Shown in pieces: positions 9,093-17,219 of a stretch of 29,555 bases of DNA; the stretch's first letter is position 1, and each line of letters starts with the position of its first letter. Source of the DNA: a virus; the IMG/VR virus record IMGVR_UViG_3300023235_000097, positions 1 through 29,555 of that record. One strand, written 5' to 3'. The translations under genes were made by a program, and so were the position numbers. The notes beneath the pieces were generated by a model, which was given only the letters and a program-made list of their open reading frames with translations, had not been told where the DNA came from and made no database searches.

Positions 9093-9395
9093 CTACACAT
9101 CCACCGCGCTTGTCAATGCCGCCTGCGCCTTCATCAGCGCGTAGCCCTGCGCCTCTAACGTCCCACCTGCGCTATCCCACGATCCCTTGAAGCGATCTAC
9201 GTCAGGCACCTGTAGCCTCTTCGCGCCACTCGTATTTGCGGCGACTGCGCTCAAGAAGACCTCGCACTCCACGAAGAGATATGCGGTCTTCACATCGTCC
9301 TCGTCCACCTTCTTACGCACCTCAAACTGAGGGCGAATGTAGGCACCCAATACCGCTATCCCATCGCTCGTTGTTACGTCACAAGTAAGTGCCAT
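9093..9395 (-). CDS. 100-aa hypothetical protein, probable small virion protein
   Basis: No family recognised. The sequence is mixed alpha/beta with an alanine-rich C-terminal helix (GYALMKAQAALTSAVDV). The ATG at 9395 is preceded by GGAG at 7-nt spacing, which lies in the last codons of the fibre gene; the gap between the genes is one base, so the two are co-translated. Its place after the fibre-like gene suggests a tail accessory or fibre-assembly role, but nothing in the sequence proves this. Palindrome 9071-9084 follows its stop. Confidence 0.65.
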   Translation of the reverse strand: MALTCDVTTSDGIAVLGAYIRPQFEVRKKVDEDDVKTAYLFVECEVFLSAVAANTSGAKRLQVPDVDRFKGSWDSAGGTLEAQGYALMKAQAALTSAVDV

Positions 9396-9396
9396 C

Positions 9397-11259
9397 TTAG
9401 TTCTCCAGTCTATTTAGTTTTGTCTCAGCAACAAGCAACTTAGCTTCCGATTGTTCCAGACGATCCTCTAATGCCGCGAACCTATCGCCCACCTGTATCA
9501 ACGCACCGTGATGGAGCATCGCCAACTTACTGAAGTTCACCATAGCGCGAGGCTTGCCGTTCTCCATGTGCCATGAGCCTTTACCGATGATCCCCGTAGC
9601 TTCCATCGCGTGTCTGCGCGGGGTCTGCTCAGGGAGTTCATTAGCGAGTAAGACGGTCTCCATTTCCGATATGGTTGCAAGGTCATTATAGGTATCGTAG
9701 GTAGTCCACTCTACGTCGGCATGGCCTGAACCCTCTGCATCAAATATAAAGCGTGTCGTTTCAGAGTTTCCGATGGCAAACAAGTTCCCATCAGCACCGA
9801 CAAAGTTTGTGCTCGTGCCATCTTTCACTAAAGTAGACACATATGCGACCGCCCTCGCGGAAGTAGATTTAGTGGTGTCAGCGGCCTCGCCTAATATAGC
9901 CTTTAAATGGAGAGCACTTCCCGCTGGACCAGCAGCAGCAGAGTAACCTACGATAAGTAATCCACCTCCAGCAGCGGTATATTTAGAGAAAGTTCCGTAG
10001 GTATCGGTTTCTGCGTTGCCTGTGACCCCATGCGCTACATCGCTGGACTTCAGCGCGAGGATTTCGTTGTCATCGGCTCCCTGATTGATCGTAACCCCCG
10101 TGCTCATATTGCCGTTTCCAGTGTCCTCATTTATGTAAAATCCATTATGAGCACCTCCAGCAACTTTCCCTGTAAAGTTCATACGAGCAGCCGATGTGTC
10201 CCATGCGAACTGCACGTAATTGTTAGCATCAGCCCCTACTCGCATAGCTCCATCTGTAGCCCCTATAACGCCGAGCGTAGTCCCATCAAACGTCAGATTC
10301 GCCTCACCCGCTAAGGCATTGGCTCCCGTCACCGTAGCGATGGTGTTGGGCGTGGAGCCACTGAGCGTCACGCCCGTAACGCCCCCGACCATCGAATCGA
10401 CATAGGCTGTAGTCGCTACCTTGGTGGAGTTATTGCTATCCGACTGCGTGACCGCTGTGACGGCTGTGAGCAGTGCGCCTGTGTAAGAGGTTGCGGCGAT
10501 GGTGTCCGTGGCTACAATGGCATCTACCCAGAGGTTCGCCCAGCGCACGCCTGTGGTGCCGAGGTCATCGGTGGAGTCGGTATCGGAGACTACGTTTCCA
10601 CCGTGGGTCGTTACACCTACAAGGTTCGTAGTTCCGTCAAACTTAGAAGCACCAGAGTCAACCCACAATGCATAATTATTAGAAGCCTCCGTGGGGGCAT
10701 CCACAATGCGAACCGTAGCGGCGTTGGTGACGGTCCCCGTAGCTGTGATGTTGGGCTCATTAAAGGTCGCGCCCGTGACGTAGGTAGTAGTCCCTGCGGG
10801 TATAGTTTGAGCACCCGCACTGGCTACGTTCAATAGAGTGACGTTTGTCGCAGCGGTATGGCTCGTAGCGGCTGGCTGAATCTTAACGATGTCATCTATG
10901 GCGGCGAGTATGACCGTATCGTTACCCGCTATCGCGATGTCTATTTGGTCGTCCGTCGGGGCAGAGATATGCGTATCTGCGTCGGCATCCAATACCAGCG
11001 CATTGGCGAGACCATTGAGGTCAATGATACCACTACCCGACATGATGATGTTGGCGGTATGAGTCTTCGCGCCCGTGACGGTCTGCGCCTTACGCAATGC
11101 CATGATACCATCAGACGAGCTGAAGTCCACATTGGCATCATCAAAGTTATTACCCTCAAGCATGGTGAGGATATTATTGATGTAATCCCTAATTGGTTCA
11201 GCCTCAAGATCACTTCCGGAATCAGGCAGAATCGTGGCTGGCCTTGCTACAGTTGCCAT
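9397..11259 (-). CDS. 620-aa tail fibre / appendage-like protein
   Basis: The sequence is beta-rich and low in charge, with many T, A, N, G and D residues in short repeat-like strands (residues about 60-480), typical of elongated trimeric phage fibres. Residues about 230-260 carry SDTDSTDDLGTTGVRWANLWVD, the 'DLG...rWknLyvd' pattern common in phage fibres and appendages. The last 35 residues (RFAALEDRLEQSEAKLLVAETKLNRLEN) form a coiled coil. A segment near the end (MVNFSKLAMLHHGALIQVGD) resembles the C-terminal region of other phage appendage proteins. The ATG at 11259 follows AAAGGA, and palindrome 11273-11286 lies just upstream, so it begins its own unit with the 100-aa gene. Host receptor binding is inferred. 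Confidence 0.75.
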   Translation of the reverse strand: MATVARPATILPDSGSDLEAEPIRDYINNILTMLEGNNFDDANVDFSSSDGIMALRKAQTVTGAKTHTANIIMSGSGIIDLNGLANALVLDADADTHISAPTDDQIDIAIAGNDTVILAAIDDIVKIQPAATSHTAATNVTLLNVASAGAQTIPAGTTTYVTGATFNEPNITATGTVTNAATVRIVDAPTEASNNYALWVDSGASKFDGTTNLVGVTTHGGNVVSDTDSTDDLGTTGVRWANLWVDAIVATDTIAATSYTGALLTAVTAVTQSDSNNSTKVATTAYVDSMVGGVTGVTLSGSTPNTIATVTGANALAGEANLTFDGTTLGVIGATDGAMRVGADANNYVQFAWDTSAARMNFTGKVAGGAHNGFYINEDTGNGNMSTGVTINQGADDNEILALKSSDVAHGVTGNAETDTYGTFSKYTAAGGGLLIVGYSAAAGPAGSALHLKAILGEAADTTKSTSARAVAYVSTLVKDGTSTNFVGADGNLFAIGNSETTRFIFDAEGSGHADVEWTTYDTYNDLATISEMETVLLANELPEQTPRRHAMEATGIIGKGSWHMENGKPRAMVNFSKLAMLHHGALIQVGDRFAALEDRLEQSEAKLLVAETKLNRLEN

Positions 11260-11272
11260 TATGGAGTCCTTT

Positions 11273-11286
11273 TATAAACGTTTATA
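11273..11286. promoter_or_regulatory. 14-bp palindrome TATAAACGTTTATA, copy 4
   Basis: Exact copy in the 28-bp gap between the stop at 11288 and the fibre start at 11259. AAAGGA of the ribosome site follows it immediately on the minus strand. Confidence 0.8.
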
Positions 11287-11287
11287 A

Positions 11288-12850
11288 TCATTCTAACAGC
11301 TCAAATTCCACTTGATAGCCTATGATCTTAGCGGGAGACGTGCCAGTCCACCGAGGAGCGATAGAGTTGGCTAGTCTGTTCACAAACAATACGTCATCCT
11401 GTGCGCTGCCACCGAGCCAGCGAGAGCCATCATTCCATTTAGTCGTCCCATCATTCCATATACCAGTCCCCGTCGCAAAGGTTACAGTGTCAGTGACGCT
11501 CCTCTCCGATGCACGATCACGAAACACAGTGAGTGCGGCGGTCGTATTACCAGACTTATATTCATAGATAGTCCAGAAGCGTATGATGTTCTTAGCCTTA
11601 CCCGGAGTGCCAAGATCATTCTCCTGCATCTTGATCTCCCATGTAAAGTCTGAATCATCGTCCTTTGCGGAGGTGGGATCATTCCCCTTATAGAGAGTCC
11701 CCTCTACGGACCCAAGTAGCTCTACCTCATCATTTGATATATCAGCCGCCGCCGCAAACCCTATGGGGTCAATATGCGTATCAAACCATGCGTCCCCCGT
11801 GATCCAATCCCAGACGAATACGCGGTCGTGGCCGGCACCAGAACTGGTTAGTAGGGTCCTGACTTGATGATCTTTCTCTCGAATCCATGATACCGCATAC
11901 TGCATCCGCGACTGATCGAGTGACCGGAACACATCCTGAACGTCCTGTGATACAATCTCAAAGCTCAGGTCAGGTCGCATTACGACCGCACCCTCCTTAG
12001 CTATACAGAACACAAACTCGGGCCGTGCTATAATGCTGTTTCGAGCCAGTGGGCTAAACCCGCGCTGTATCCGCTGTTCGTCCAGCTTAAATTCAAGAAA
12101 TCCAATTTCTGAATCAATGGAGCCGGGATAGACGCCATCCTTCTTGAATAGAAGTAGGCTACTGAAGTTGTCCACTGCGCCAATAAGCTCTGCCCCACCT
12201 TGATACACCTCAAACCGGTTACGATCAGGCCACTTCGTTATGTCAAGACTATAATCGTTAGTGTCAACATCGCACCAGCGTAGGCGAGTCCTCTGCCATG
12301 CGCCCGCCTCCTTCGGCTGTATCGCGACCAGCATTCCCTTATGCACCACAAGGTCTTTGGCTCCCTGTAGTGTAATACCATCCGCATGATAGCTTATTAC
12401 CGCCGCTACGTTAGGGCTCGTGAAGTCATTGTCCTTGGCATAAATCGCGTCGATGCCATTGGTCCCTATGATCTGATCCTTCGTGTGCGCGAAGCGATGG
12501 TAGTCATCTACGCCACCCGATAAGGTCAACACTCCTGTCAGGTCCGTGCGAGTTGTTCCATCATTGGAGTATATCTTAGTGGGCGTGCATTCTAATACGT
12601 AGGTGCCCGTGCTGTATTCCGTCTGATTTAACCCAACGCATGACTCAGAGGTCGTATCGGCATGATATTTCGAATAACCATTCCGAACCTCGGCCGTCTG
12701 CGCCTCTGATATGTTTATATTCTTGAGAGTCTTACAGGACTCGGGTTCAGCTCGCTCATGGGGATAGGTCCATTGGGAACGCTGTCCCCTGACGCGAAAC
12801 ACGGGGCTCGTAATTACTCCGGGGGTTACGGGCTCCGTGGTGCTCGCCAT
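11288..12850 (-). CDS. 520-aa tail protein, P22 gp10-like DNA-stabilisation/tail hub candidate
   Basis: Residues about 190-290 (RTRLRWCDVDTNDY, then LIGAVDNFSSLLLFKKDGVYPG) match the pattern I know from packaged-DNA stabilisation (P22 gp10-like) tail proteins: an 'rvrWsd..dp' strand followed by 'lig..d.f..llvFk...iy'. The length is close to gp10 (about 470 residues). The rest is beta-rich, as expected for a beta-propeller. It follows the adaptor-like gene with a one-base stop/start overlap (TAATG at 12850) and precedes the fibre, which is the expected tail order. Family assignment is by pattern only; a generic tail-hub role is safer than the specific name. Confidence 0.65.
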   Translation of the reverse strand: MASTTEPVTPGVITSPVFRVRGQRSQWTYPHERAEPESCKTLKNINISEAQTAEVRNGYSKYHADTTSESCVGLNQTEYSTGTYVLECTPTKIYSNDGTTRTDLTGVLTLSGGVDDYHRFAHTKDQIIGTNGIDAIYAKDNDFTSPNVAAVISYHADGITLQGAKDLVVHKGMLVAIQPKEAGAWQRTRLRWCDVDTNDYSLDITKWPDRNRFEVYQGGAELIGAVDNFSSLLLFKKDGVYPGSIDSEIGFLEFKLDEQRIQRGFSPLARNSIIARPEFVFCIAKEGAVVMRPDLSFEIVSQDVQDVFRSLDQSRMQYAVSWIREKDHQVRTLLTSSGAGHDRVFVWDWITGDAWFDTHIDPIGFAAAADISNDEVELLGSVEGTLYKGNDPTSAKDDDSDFTWEIKMQENDLGTPGKAKNIIRFWTIYEYKSGNTTAALTVFRDRASERSVTDTVTFATGTGIWNDGTTKWNDGSRWLGGSAQDDVLFVNRLANSIAPRWTGTSPAKIIGYQVEFELLE

Positions 12851-13815
12851 TAGTAGTCAATGCCAGATATGAGGGGCCGTCTCGGAAGCGCTTGCACGCC
12901 ATGAACATTAGAAAAAGTCCGGATTCTATTAGGATGGCTGTCTTGCGTCCCACCAATGTCATCCATTGCCTTCATATAGTCCCGATGTAGTCTGTCGGCC
13001 TGTGCGCCCTTACCTGCATTGGGAAGGCACTGAGCACCGGCACCCCATACGATCATAGCGTGGAAGTCCTCGTCAATCTCAGGCCAGTCCGCATCATCAA
13101 TCAGGTCAGGCTTACGCATATCCGCACGGACTACGTAGGTCTGAGTTGCTGTGGGCGTAGGATGAAATTCAAACCAGAGGTGGGTGGGGCTCTCATACTG
13201 TGGGGGGATAGTCGTGATCGTCACCGCCGCCGAGTTCGATGTAACCGTGATCGTCCCAAGGATCGTGATGCCCGTATCAGCGTGCTTGACTACGCGCTCA
13301 ATAGCCGTGAATGACTTAGAGCCCGCCACAGTCGAGGTGCCGTTTAAGGTCATCGTTTCCTGCTGTAACTCGCCCGACACGAATCCCGTGACCGTTACAT
13401 AAGAGGTAGTAGTGTCGGATGCATTGTCGGATGATACCGTTATAACGGACGCAGAGCTTGGCTGAGCCTCACACCCATACTTCCCGAGCATGTAGGCCCG
13501 CTTTGGTGCGCCCGTATCACTGTGTCCGGCATAGCTACTATCAAACTGCTGTGCGCTAATATCATAGATTTTGCGTCTGTTGGTTGCATCCTCTATATTC
13601 AACACCCGCTTGACATAGAGGGACATCCCATATTGGGACGTCCCACTCGTCACGGTTAGGGAGAACTCACGCCGTTCTGTCTCCTGATTCGAAGCTTGAA
13701 GAACCTGACGGTAGGTGCGATTGATCGCCGCCTTGACCATACCCTCAAATTCATCACCAGCATCATGACTAGCAAGATCAAGTATCTCGTTAATCATCCC
13801 CCTATATGTGCTCAT
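12850..13815 (-). CDS. 321-aa head-to-tail adaptor-like protein
   Basis: The N-terminal 60 residues (MSTYRGMINEILDLASHDAG, then KAAINRTYRQVLQAS) form helices typical of short-tailed phage adaptor or tail-tube-A-like proteins. Residues about 115-205 are a T/S/V-rich beta insert. The helical end (EDFHAMIVWGAGAQCLPNAG, then HRDYMKAMDDI) resembles the C-terminal helices of that class. Position between head genes and the gp10-like gene supports a ring joining portal and tail. It overlaps its neighbours by one base at each end (TAATG), so the 14387-11288 block is translated as a coupled set. Confidence 0.6.
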   Translation of the reverse strand: MSTYRGMINEILDLASHDAGDEFEGMVKAAINRTYRQVLQASNQETERREFSLTVTSGTSQYGMSLYVKRVLNIEDATNRRKIYDISAQQFDSSYAGHSDTGAPKRAYMLGKYGCEAQPSSASVITVSSDNASDTTTSYVTVTGFVSGELQQETMTLNGTSTVAGSKSFTAIERVVKHADTGITILGTITVTSNSAAVTITTIPPQYESPTHLWFEFHPTPTATQTYVVRADMRKPDLIDDADWPEIDEDFHAMIVWGAGAQCLPNAGKGAQADRLHRDYMKAMDDIGGTQDSHPNRIRTFSNVHGVQALPRRPLISGIDY

Positions 13816-14387
13816 TAGCCTACCTTAGCTTTACGACCTTTAGCAACTACGCTCTTCTTAACTTCATCAATTAGATCGGCGGTGTCCGGGTTAAGATCGC
13901 CCTGCGAATTAAGACTACTCATCGCCGTTGAAAACGCGGAGCTAATGGAGTCAACCAAGTTCGCCTCGCTATCCGCACGCTTCTGGTCTTGACTAAGTTG
14001 AAGCTGACGCCGCCCTGCGGGACCGTCGGTTTTGGTTAATTTGTGAATACGAAAGCCAAACTGCTTGTATCGGTGGAGATTCTGGCCCGTGGCCTCCTCT
14101 CGCAATTCAGCCTCTTCCTCTGTTAGTATCTCCCCACGATTAGTCATAGCAACCAAGCCGATCGGCTTACCGATGAAGTCTATAATAACTCCATCATCTT
14201 CCGTCAGCCCAATACGCTCATCGCCTGTTACCTGAATGTGCCAGTCGGACATGTGGATCGTATCAGTCACCATCTTATTAGTGGACTCATACTTACGGAA
14301 TACAATCTGATTGCGCTCAGCATCCGTCATGGGGACTTCCCCCAAGTTGGATTCATTTACGCGTGTTGGGACATCAAAATCAAGCAT
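13815..14387 (-). CDS. 190-aa hypothetical virion-module protein
   Basis: Not recognised. The N-terminal two thirds is an acidic alpha/beta region that includes GVIIDFIGKPIGLVAMTNRG. The C-terminal third is polar and helical (SISSAFSTAMSSLNSQG) with a basic end (KKSVVAKGRKAKVG). The ATG at 14387 has GGGAG at 6-nt spacing. Palindrome 14404-14417 lies 16 bp upstream, so it heads the adaptor / tail-hub unit. A head-completion or assembly role is possible from position alone. Confidence 0.65.
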   Translation of the reverse strand: MLDFDVPTRVNESNLGEVPMTDAERNQIVFRKYESTNKMVTDTIHMSDWHIQVTGDERIGLTEDDGVIIDFIGKPIGLVAMTNRGEILTEEEAELREEATGQNLHRYKQFGFRIHKLTKTDGPAGRRQLQLSQDQKRADSEANLVDSISSAFSTAMSSLNSQGDLNPDTADLIDEVKKSVVAKGRKAKVG

Positions 14388-14403
14388 TCATATCTCCCGA
14401 TAT

Positions 14404-14417
14404 TATAAACGTTTATA
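14404..14417. promoter_or_regulatory. 14-bp palindrome TATAAACGTTTATA, copy 5
   Basis: Exact copy in the 32-bp gap between the stop at 14420 and the ATG at 14387. It is followed on the minus strand by the GGGAG ribosome site. Confidence 0.8.
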
Positions 14418-14419
14418 GT

Positions 14420-14719
14420 CTACGTCTGTGAGTAAACTACGGTAACACTGCCACCCGTAGTCGTAATGTCTACATAAGCTCCACCGGCACAGAAGAGTCC
14501 CGTGGGAAAGCTTACCGTTGCACTGTCTGTTATGGGGGCGGTCATAAGTGCCATCGTGGCACCTGATCCAGTGCCCTCTTCAAGTTGGCATATAGTAAGG
14601 GCACTCCCACCATTGGCTATAATGGCCCAAACTACGGTATCTGCGCCCGAGGTGCCAATGACCCCATCTGCTGTTACGGTGGACGAGGTTCCTATGCTTC
14701 CGAATCCTACTTGTGCCAT
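14420..14719 (-). CDS. 99-aa small beta-rich protein, decoration or tail accessory candidate
   Basis: Almost no charged residues and very rich in G, T, A, S and V (MAQVGFGSIGTSSTVTADG), consistent with a compact beta-structured virion protein. The family is not identifiable. The ATG at 14719 follows AAGGA with 8-nt spacing. It is separated from the methyltransferase gene by a strong GC hairpin (14741-14779), so it may be transcribed separately from the modification cassette. It is similar in composition to the 96- and 149-aa proteins next to the capsid gene. Confidence 0.65.
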   Translation of the reverse strand: MAQVGFGSIGTSSTVTADGVIGTSGADTVVWAIIANGGSALTICQLEEGTGSGATMALMTAPITDSATVSFPTGLFCAGGAYVDITTTGGSVTVVYSQT

Positions 14720-14740
14720 GTGTGGTTCCTTGTTAAAGTT

Positions 14741-14779
14741 GGGTGAGGGGGCAACCGGGAGGACAAATCCCCCCCACCC
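14741..14779 (-). terminator. GC-rich hairpin after methyltransferase gene
   Basis: GGGTGAGGGGG (14741-14751) can pair with CCCCCCCACCC (14769-14779) around a 17-nt loop. It lies 5 nt beyond the methyltransferase stop on the minus strand. No U-tract follows, so it may be a partial terminator or an RNA-processing/stability hairpin rather than a classical terminator. Confidence 0.55.
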
Positions 14780-14784
14780 AGTAT

Positions 14785-15438
14785 TTAAAGTTCCTTCTTT
14801 ATCTGCACCATGCTCAACCCTGTGCAGGTCGGCAAGTTAACGAGACGATCTTCGAAGATGTCATGTATCACAACCTTAACGTCGGGCCATCCATAGTCAT
14901 CCGCATTGTCGAATAGGACGATGCAGTTGGGTGCGGCATGTCCTCGGACAAACTCTATCTCGGCACGAAGAGTCTCATCATCATGTGCTCCATCCAAGAA
15001 TGCGATATTGATTGGCGGCATATCATTGAAAAACTCCTCACCAAACACGGCTGGAGTCCGTCCTACGATCTTACTCAGGCGATGTAGGGATTCTTCGGGT
15101 ATAGCCCCAGATGTATCAATACCGTAGTCATGCATATCTACGGTCCATATTTCCCCTCGTCCAGATTCATCCATGCCCTCTATGAAAGCGGCAGTGCTTC
15201 GGCCCTTATGTGTGCCCGTTTCGAACACCATATCGGGTTGCGTGGATAAAACTAAGCCCTTCAGGAATGCGGCTGTCCCCTCATCTACTGAGAATAAATC
15301 AGCCTTACCCGCAATCTTTCTCGGCCATAGGACGTCCATATTCCAGAATCGGTCAGAACCCTCGAGGTGGCTACTTCTCGGCACGAGGGCACGTTGCTCA
15401 AATTCTAGGCCATGGTGTATAAAGTTCGTCTTAATCAA
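14785..15438 (-). CDS. SAM-dependent methyltransferase (class I, Methyltransf_24-like)
   Basis: A 217-aa protein with a Rossmann methyltransferase core. Motif I is VFETGTHKGRST at residues 71-82 (acidic E73, glycine-rich loop to G79). The acidic residue closing strand beta-2 is D101 (IWTVD), and FLDGAHDD at 147-154 is typical of the Methyltransf_24 / cephalosporin-hydroxylase-like group that modifies small molecules or sugars. FDNADDYG near 176-183 gives another acidic cluster. The start appears to be TTG at 15438, directly after the zinc-ribbon stop, with GGGAG 10 nt upstream. It shares a hairpin-bracketed cassette with a glycosyltransferase, so the substrate may be a glycan; that is inference. 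No DNA-methyltransferase motif such as DPPY or PCQ is present. Confidence 0.8.
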   Translation of the reverse strand: MIKTNFIHHGLEFEQRALVPRSSHLEGSDRFWNMDVLWPRKIAGKADLFSVDEGTAAFLKGLVLSTQPDMVFETGTHKGRSTAAFIEGMDESGRGEIWTVDMHDYGIDTSGAIPEESLHRLSKIVGRTPAVFGEEFFNDMPPINIAFLDGAHDDETLRAEIEFVRGHAAPNCIVLFDNADDYGWPDVKVVIHDIFEDRLVNLPTCTGLSMVQIKKEL

Positions 15439-15657
15439 TTACAAAAATCTCCCGATTTGTAGTATGAATTTACCAAACAGACTGTCTGCGTTTATAAACC
15501 ATTCGCCTGTGTCATATCGGAGCTTTAATGTTTCAAATAAGCGCGGTGGATTTGCGGGCATCCACTGTCGACCCCCGCAACTCGGACACATTTTCAGTAA
15601 GTTCCTGTTCGAGTGCAAGCCCCTCCCGCATTTGTAGCATTTCCAAATTTCTGGCAT
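15439..15657 (-). CDS. Small zinc-ribbon protein overlapping glycosyltransferase gene
   Basis: A 72-aa protein with a clean four-cysteine zinc ribbon, C7-x2-C10 and C24-x2-C27 (WKCYKCG then MCPSCGG), followed by a short basic/aromatic tail. I choose the ATG at 15657: it is preceded by GAGG with about 6-7 nt spacing, whereas the ATG four codons upstream (15669) has no ribosome site. The first 125 nt lie inside the glycosyltransferase gene in a different frame. Its stop is directly followed by the methyltransferase TTG, so it links the two enzymes in one operon. The function is unknown; zinc ribbons can bind nucleic acid or act as assembly modules. The conserved cysteine pairs make it unlikely to be a chance ORF. 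Confidence 0.7.
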   Translation of the reverse strand: MPEIWKCYKCGRGLHSNRNLLKMCPSCGGRQWMPANPPRLFETLKLRYDTGEWFINADSLFGKFILQIGRFL

Positions 15658-16366
15658 CCCGGTCCTCATATCTTTGCGTATATTCAGCTCCCATTACGGG
15701 CGCAAATCCTACGTGCGAGGCGAATACATCCGTGTCACACCAAATCTTTACGCCCTTACATTTTAGCCTATAGCAGAAATACATATCCTCTGTCCCCTGC
15801 TTGGGCATAACGAAGTAAGGTGCAGACAATCCATTCTCAGTCTCCATAGATTCGTTGTCTGTCATGCCTGTAGTGTCCTGTGCTGGAGGTCCGAATACGT
15901 CCGTCAATGCCGAAACCTTAACCAGCATACTGTGCGTCCCACCACCGTCACACTCAACAAGCCCCTTGTCCATGTCGCTCATCTTCCAGTTCTCATATTT
16001 ACTGTAGTCGTGGAAGTCGCCCGTAGGATGAGACAGCACGCCTATCTGGTGCGGCGGCTTCCTGAGTGGATAAGGAGCAACGATCACATCCTTATCGTGC
16101 TCTATGAATTTAGCGAGCATGGATGGGTCAATAATCGCATCATCATCAAGCCAGAATATATGGGTGTAGCCACCTTCTACCGCGATGTCACAGACCTGAC
16201 TCCTCGCAAAGTGAACGAATGAACGTCCCACTATCATCCAGTTGAAGTCTATATCTGCCTTATTCCACTCTACGGCGCACTCAATATGATTAGTGTGAAC
16301 CTCACTCCAGAACATATTCATATAGTTCGGAGTGCCTATCAATACCTTAGCCTTGCTCGGGTCCAA
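15533..16366 (-). CDS. Glycosyltransferase, GT-A fold type
   Basis: A 277-aa protein. The N-terminus VLIGTPNYMN opens a Rossmann-like strand. FWLDDDAIIDP at residues 71-81 holds the metal/nucleotide-sugar-binding DXD motif (D74-D76). GTEDMYFCYRLKCKGVKIW at 191-209 is the 'ED..f..r....G..i' acceptor/catalytic motif, followed by H218, as in many GT-A enzymes. The length suits a single-domain enzyme. The start appears to be TTG at 16366 with GGGAGG 5 nt upstream; palindrome 16381-16394 is just upstream of that. Its 3' end overlaps the zinc-ribbon gene by 125 nt. Likely roles are glycosylation of a virion protein, a host surface glycan or phage DNA; the sequence does not decide among them. Confidence 0.82.
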   Translation of the reverse strand: MDPSKAKVLIGTPNYMNMFWSEVHTNHIECAVEWNKADIDFNWMIVGRSFVHFARSQVCDIAVEGGYTHIFWLDDDAIIDPSMLAKFIEHDKDVIVAPYPLRKPPHQIGVLSHPTGDFHDYSKYENWKMSDMDKGLVECDGGGTHSMLVKVSALTDVFGPPAQDTTGMTDNESMETENGLSAPYFVMPKQGTEDMYFCYRLKCKGVKIWCDTDVFASHVGFAPVMGAEYTQRYEDRDARNLEMLQMREGLALEQELTENVSELRGSTVDARKSTALI

Positions 16367-16380
16367 TATAACCTCCCAGT

Positions 16381-16394
16381 TATAAACGTTTATA
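16381..16394. promoter_or_regulatory. 14-bp palindrome TATAAACGTTTATA, copy 6
   Basis: Exact copy 14 bp upstream of the glycosyltransferase start and 7 bp downstream (on the minus strand) of the hairpin at 16402-16429. Confidence 0.8.
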
Positions 16395-16401
16395 ATGTAA
16401 T

Positions 16402-16429
16402 GGGGCTGGGGTTCATGACTCCCCGCCCC
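16402..16429 (-). terminator. GC-rich hairpin after the capsid-region genes
   Basis: GGGGC-x-GGGG (16402-16411) pairs with CCCCGCCCC (16421-16429) around a 9-nt loop, giving nine GC pairs with one bulge. It lies just beyond the stop of the 149-aa gene. No U-tract follows. A partial terminator or mRNA-stabilising hairpin separating the abundant capsid message from the glycosyltransferase unit is likely. Confidence 0.6.
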
Positions 16430-16435
16430 ATCTGT

Positions 16436-16885
16436 TTAAAGCGTGCTAATAAAGATCGTAGAGGTCGTAGCGGCAGGACTTGCATCTAGAGTCCAGCCAA
16501 CGATACTCTCAGCATACTCAGTCATACAGTCCGTATGTGCAACTATAAGCTGAACTGAACCGGGAGCCGTAGCCGTCCCCGCAACGACACACTTATTTGC
16601 GGCGATGGTCGTGTTGGACCGGACCTCTACGGGGCCATAGACCTGAATACGGCCAACGGCACCCGTCGCGATCGAGTCGACAACGGCACCGGCCAATTTG
16701 GCACCGGAGCCCGACACCGTAGTCGACGCCTGATTAGTAACTACAACCAGCCGACCTTGATCTGCGGCTGTGGTTGTGGCACTAAACTGGACAATCTCTC
16801 CGGGCTCCAGCGAATTGCCCTCATTGTTCTCCACCGTAATGAACACTTTCTCCTGTTCAGACCGATGGACTTGTGTGATCTGCAT
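16436..16885 (-). CDS. 149-aa beta-rich head/decoration-like protein
   Basis: Rich in V, T, A, G and S, with alternating hydrophobic pattern and few charges after residue 40, as expected of a beta-barrel head protein. The start (MQITQVHRSEQEKVFITVEN) has AGGAG at 8-nt spacing. It lies third in the leftward order capsid - 96 aa - 149 aa, where decoration or head-fibre proteins usually sit. No specific family is claimed. A strong hairpin follows its stop. Confidence 0.65.
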   Translation of the reverse strand: MQITQVHRSEQEKVFITVENNEGNSLEPGEIVQFSATTTAADQGRLVVVTNQASTTVSGSGAKLAGAVVDSIATGAVGRIQVYGPVEVRSNTTIAANKCVVAGTATAPGSVQLIVAHTDCMTEYAESIVGWTLDASPAATTSTIFISTL

Positions 16886-16904
16886 TTGTTATACTCCTAT
16901 TACC

Positions 16905-17195
16905 TTAAATAAAGTCGGCGGTCCAATTAAACGTCTCTGGACCTGCAACGTTAGTATCTATGTGCACACTGCCATTGGCGACCGTAGCCGCAAAGTCACT
17001 TGAGTTTGTGTGAACTCGCGGAACAGCCGTAGCAACGCCATCGACGTTGGCATCTACACTAAAGGACACAACGTATCCATTGGGAAAGATCGCCGCCGTA
17101 GCCGCCGTAGTCCCCGCTTCGATCGTTCCGGAAGCGCGAAATACATTGCCAACACTGCGAGTGCCCGTATTGATTGTGAAATCTCCTACTGCCAT
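16905..17195 (-). CDS. 96-aa beta-rich small head protein
   Basis: Sequence MAVGDFTINTGTRSVGNVFR continues as a T/A/V/G/N-rich beta pattern with almost no lysine. It lies 24 bp after the major capsid gene, with GGGAG at 7-nt spacing before the ATG at 17195, suggesting high expression with the capsid. Decoration or head-stabilising protein is the likely role by position. The specific family is unknown. Confidence 0.65.
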   Translation of the reverse strand: MAVGDFTINTGTRSVGNVFRASGTIEAGTTAATAAIFPNGYVVSFSVDANVDGVATAVPRVHTNSSDFAATVANGSVHIDTNVAGPETFNWTADFI

Positions 17196-17219
17196 CTTAA
17201 ATCTCCCTTGACCTATCTG

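Noticed and set aside
15490-15499. GTTTATAAAC as another copy of the palindrome
   Set aside because: The half-sites are in the opposite order and it lies inside a coding region; probably chance.
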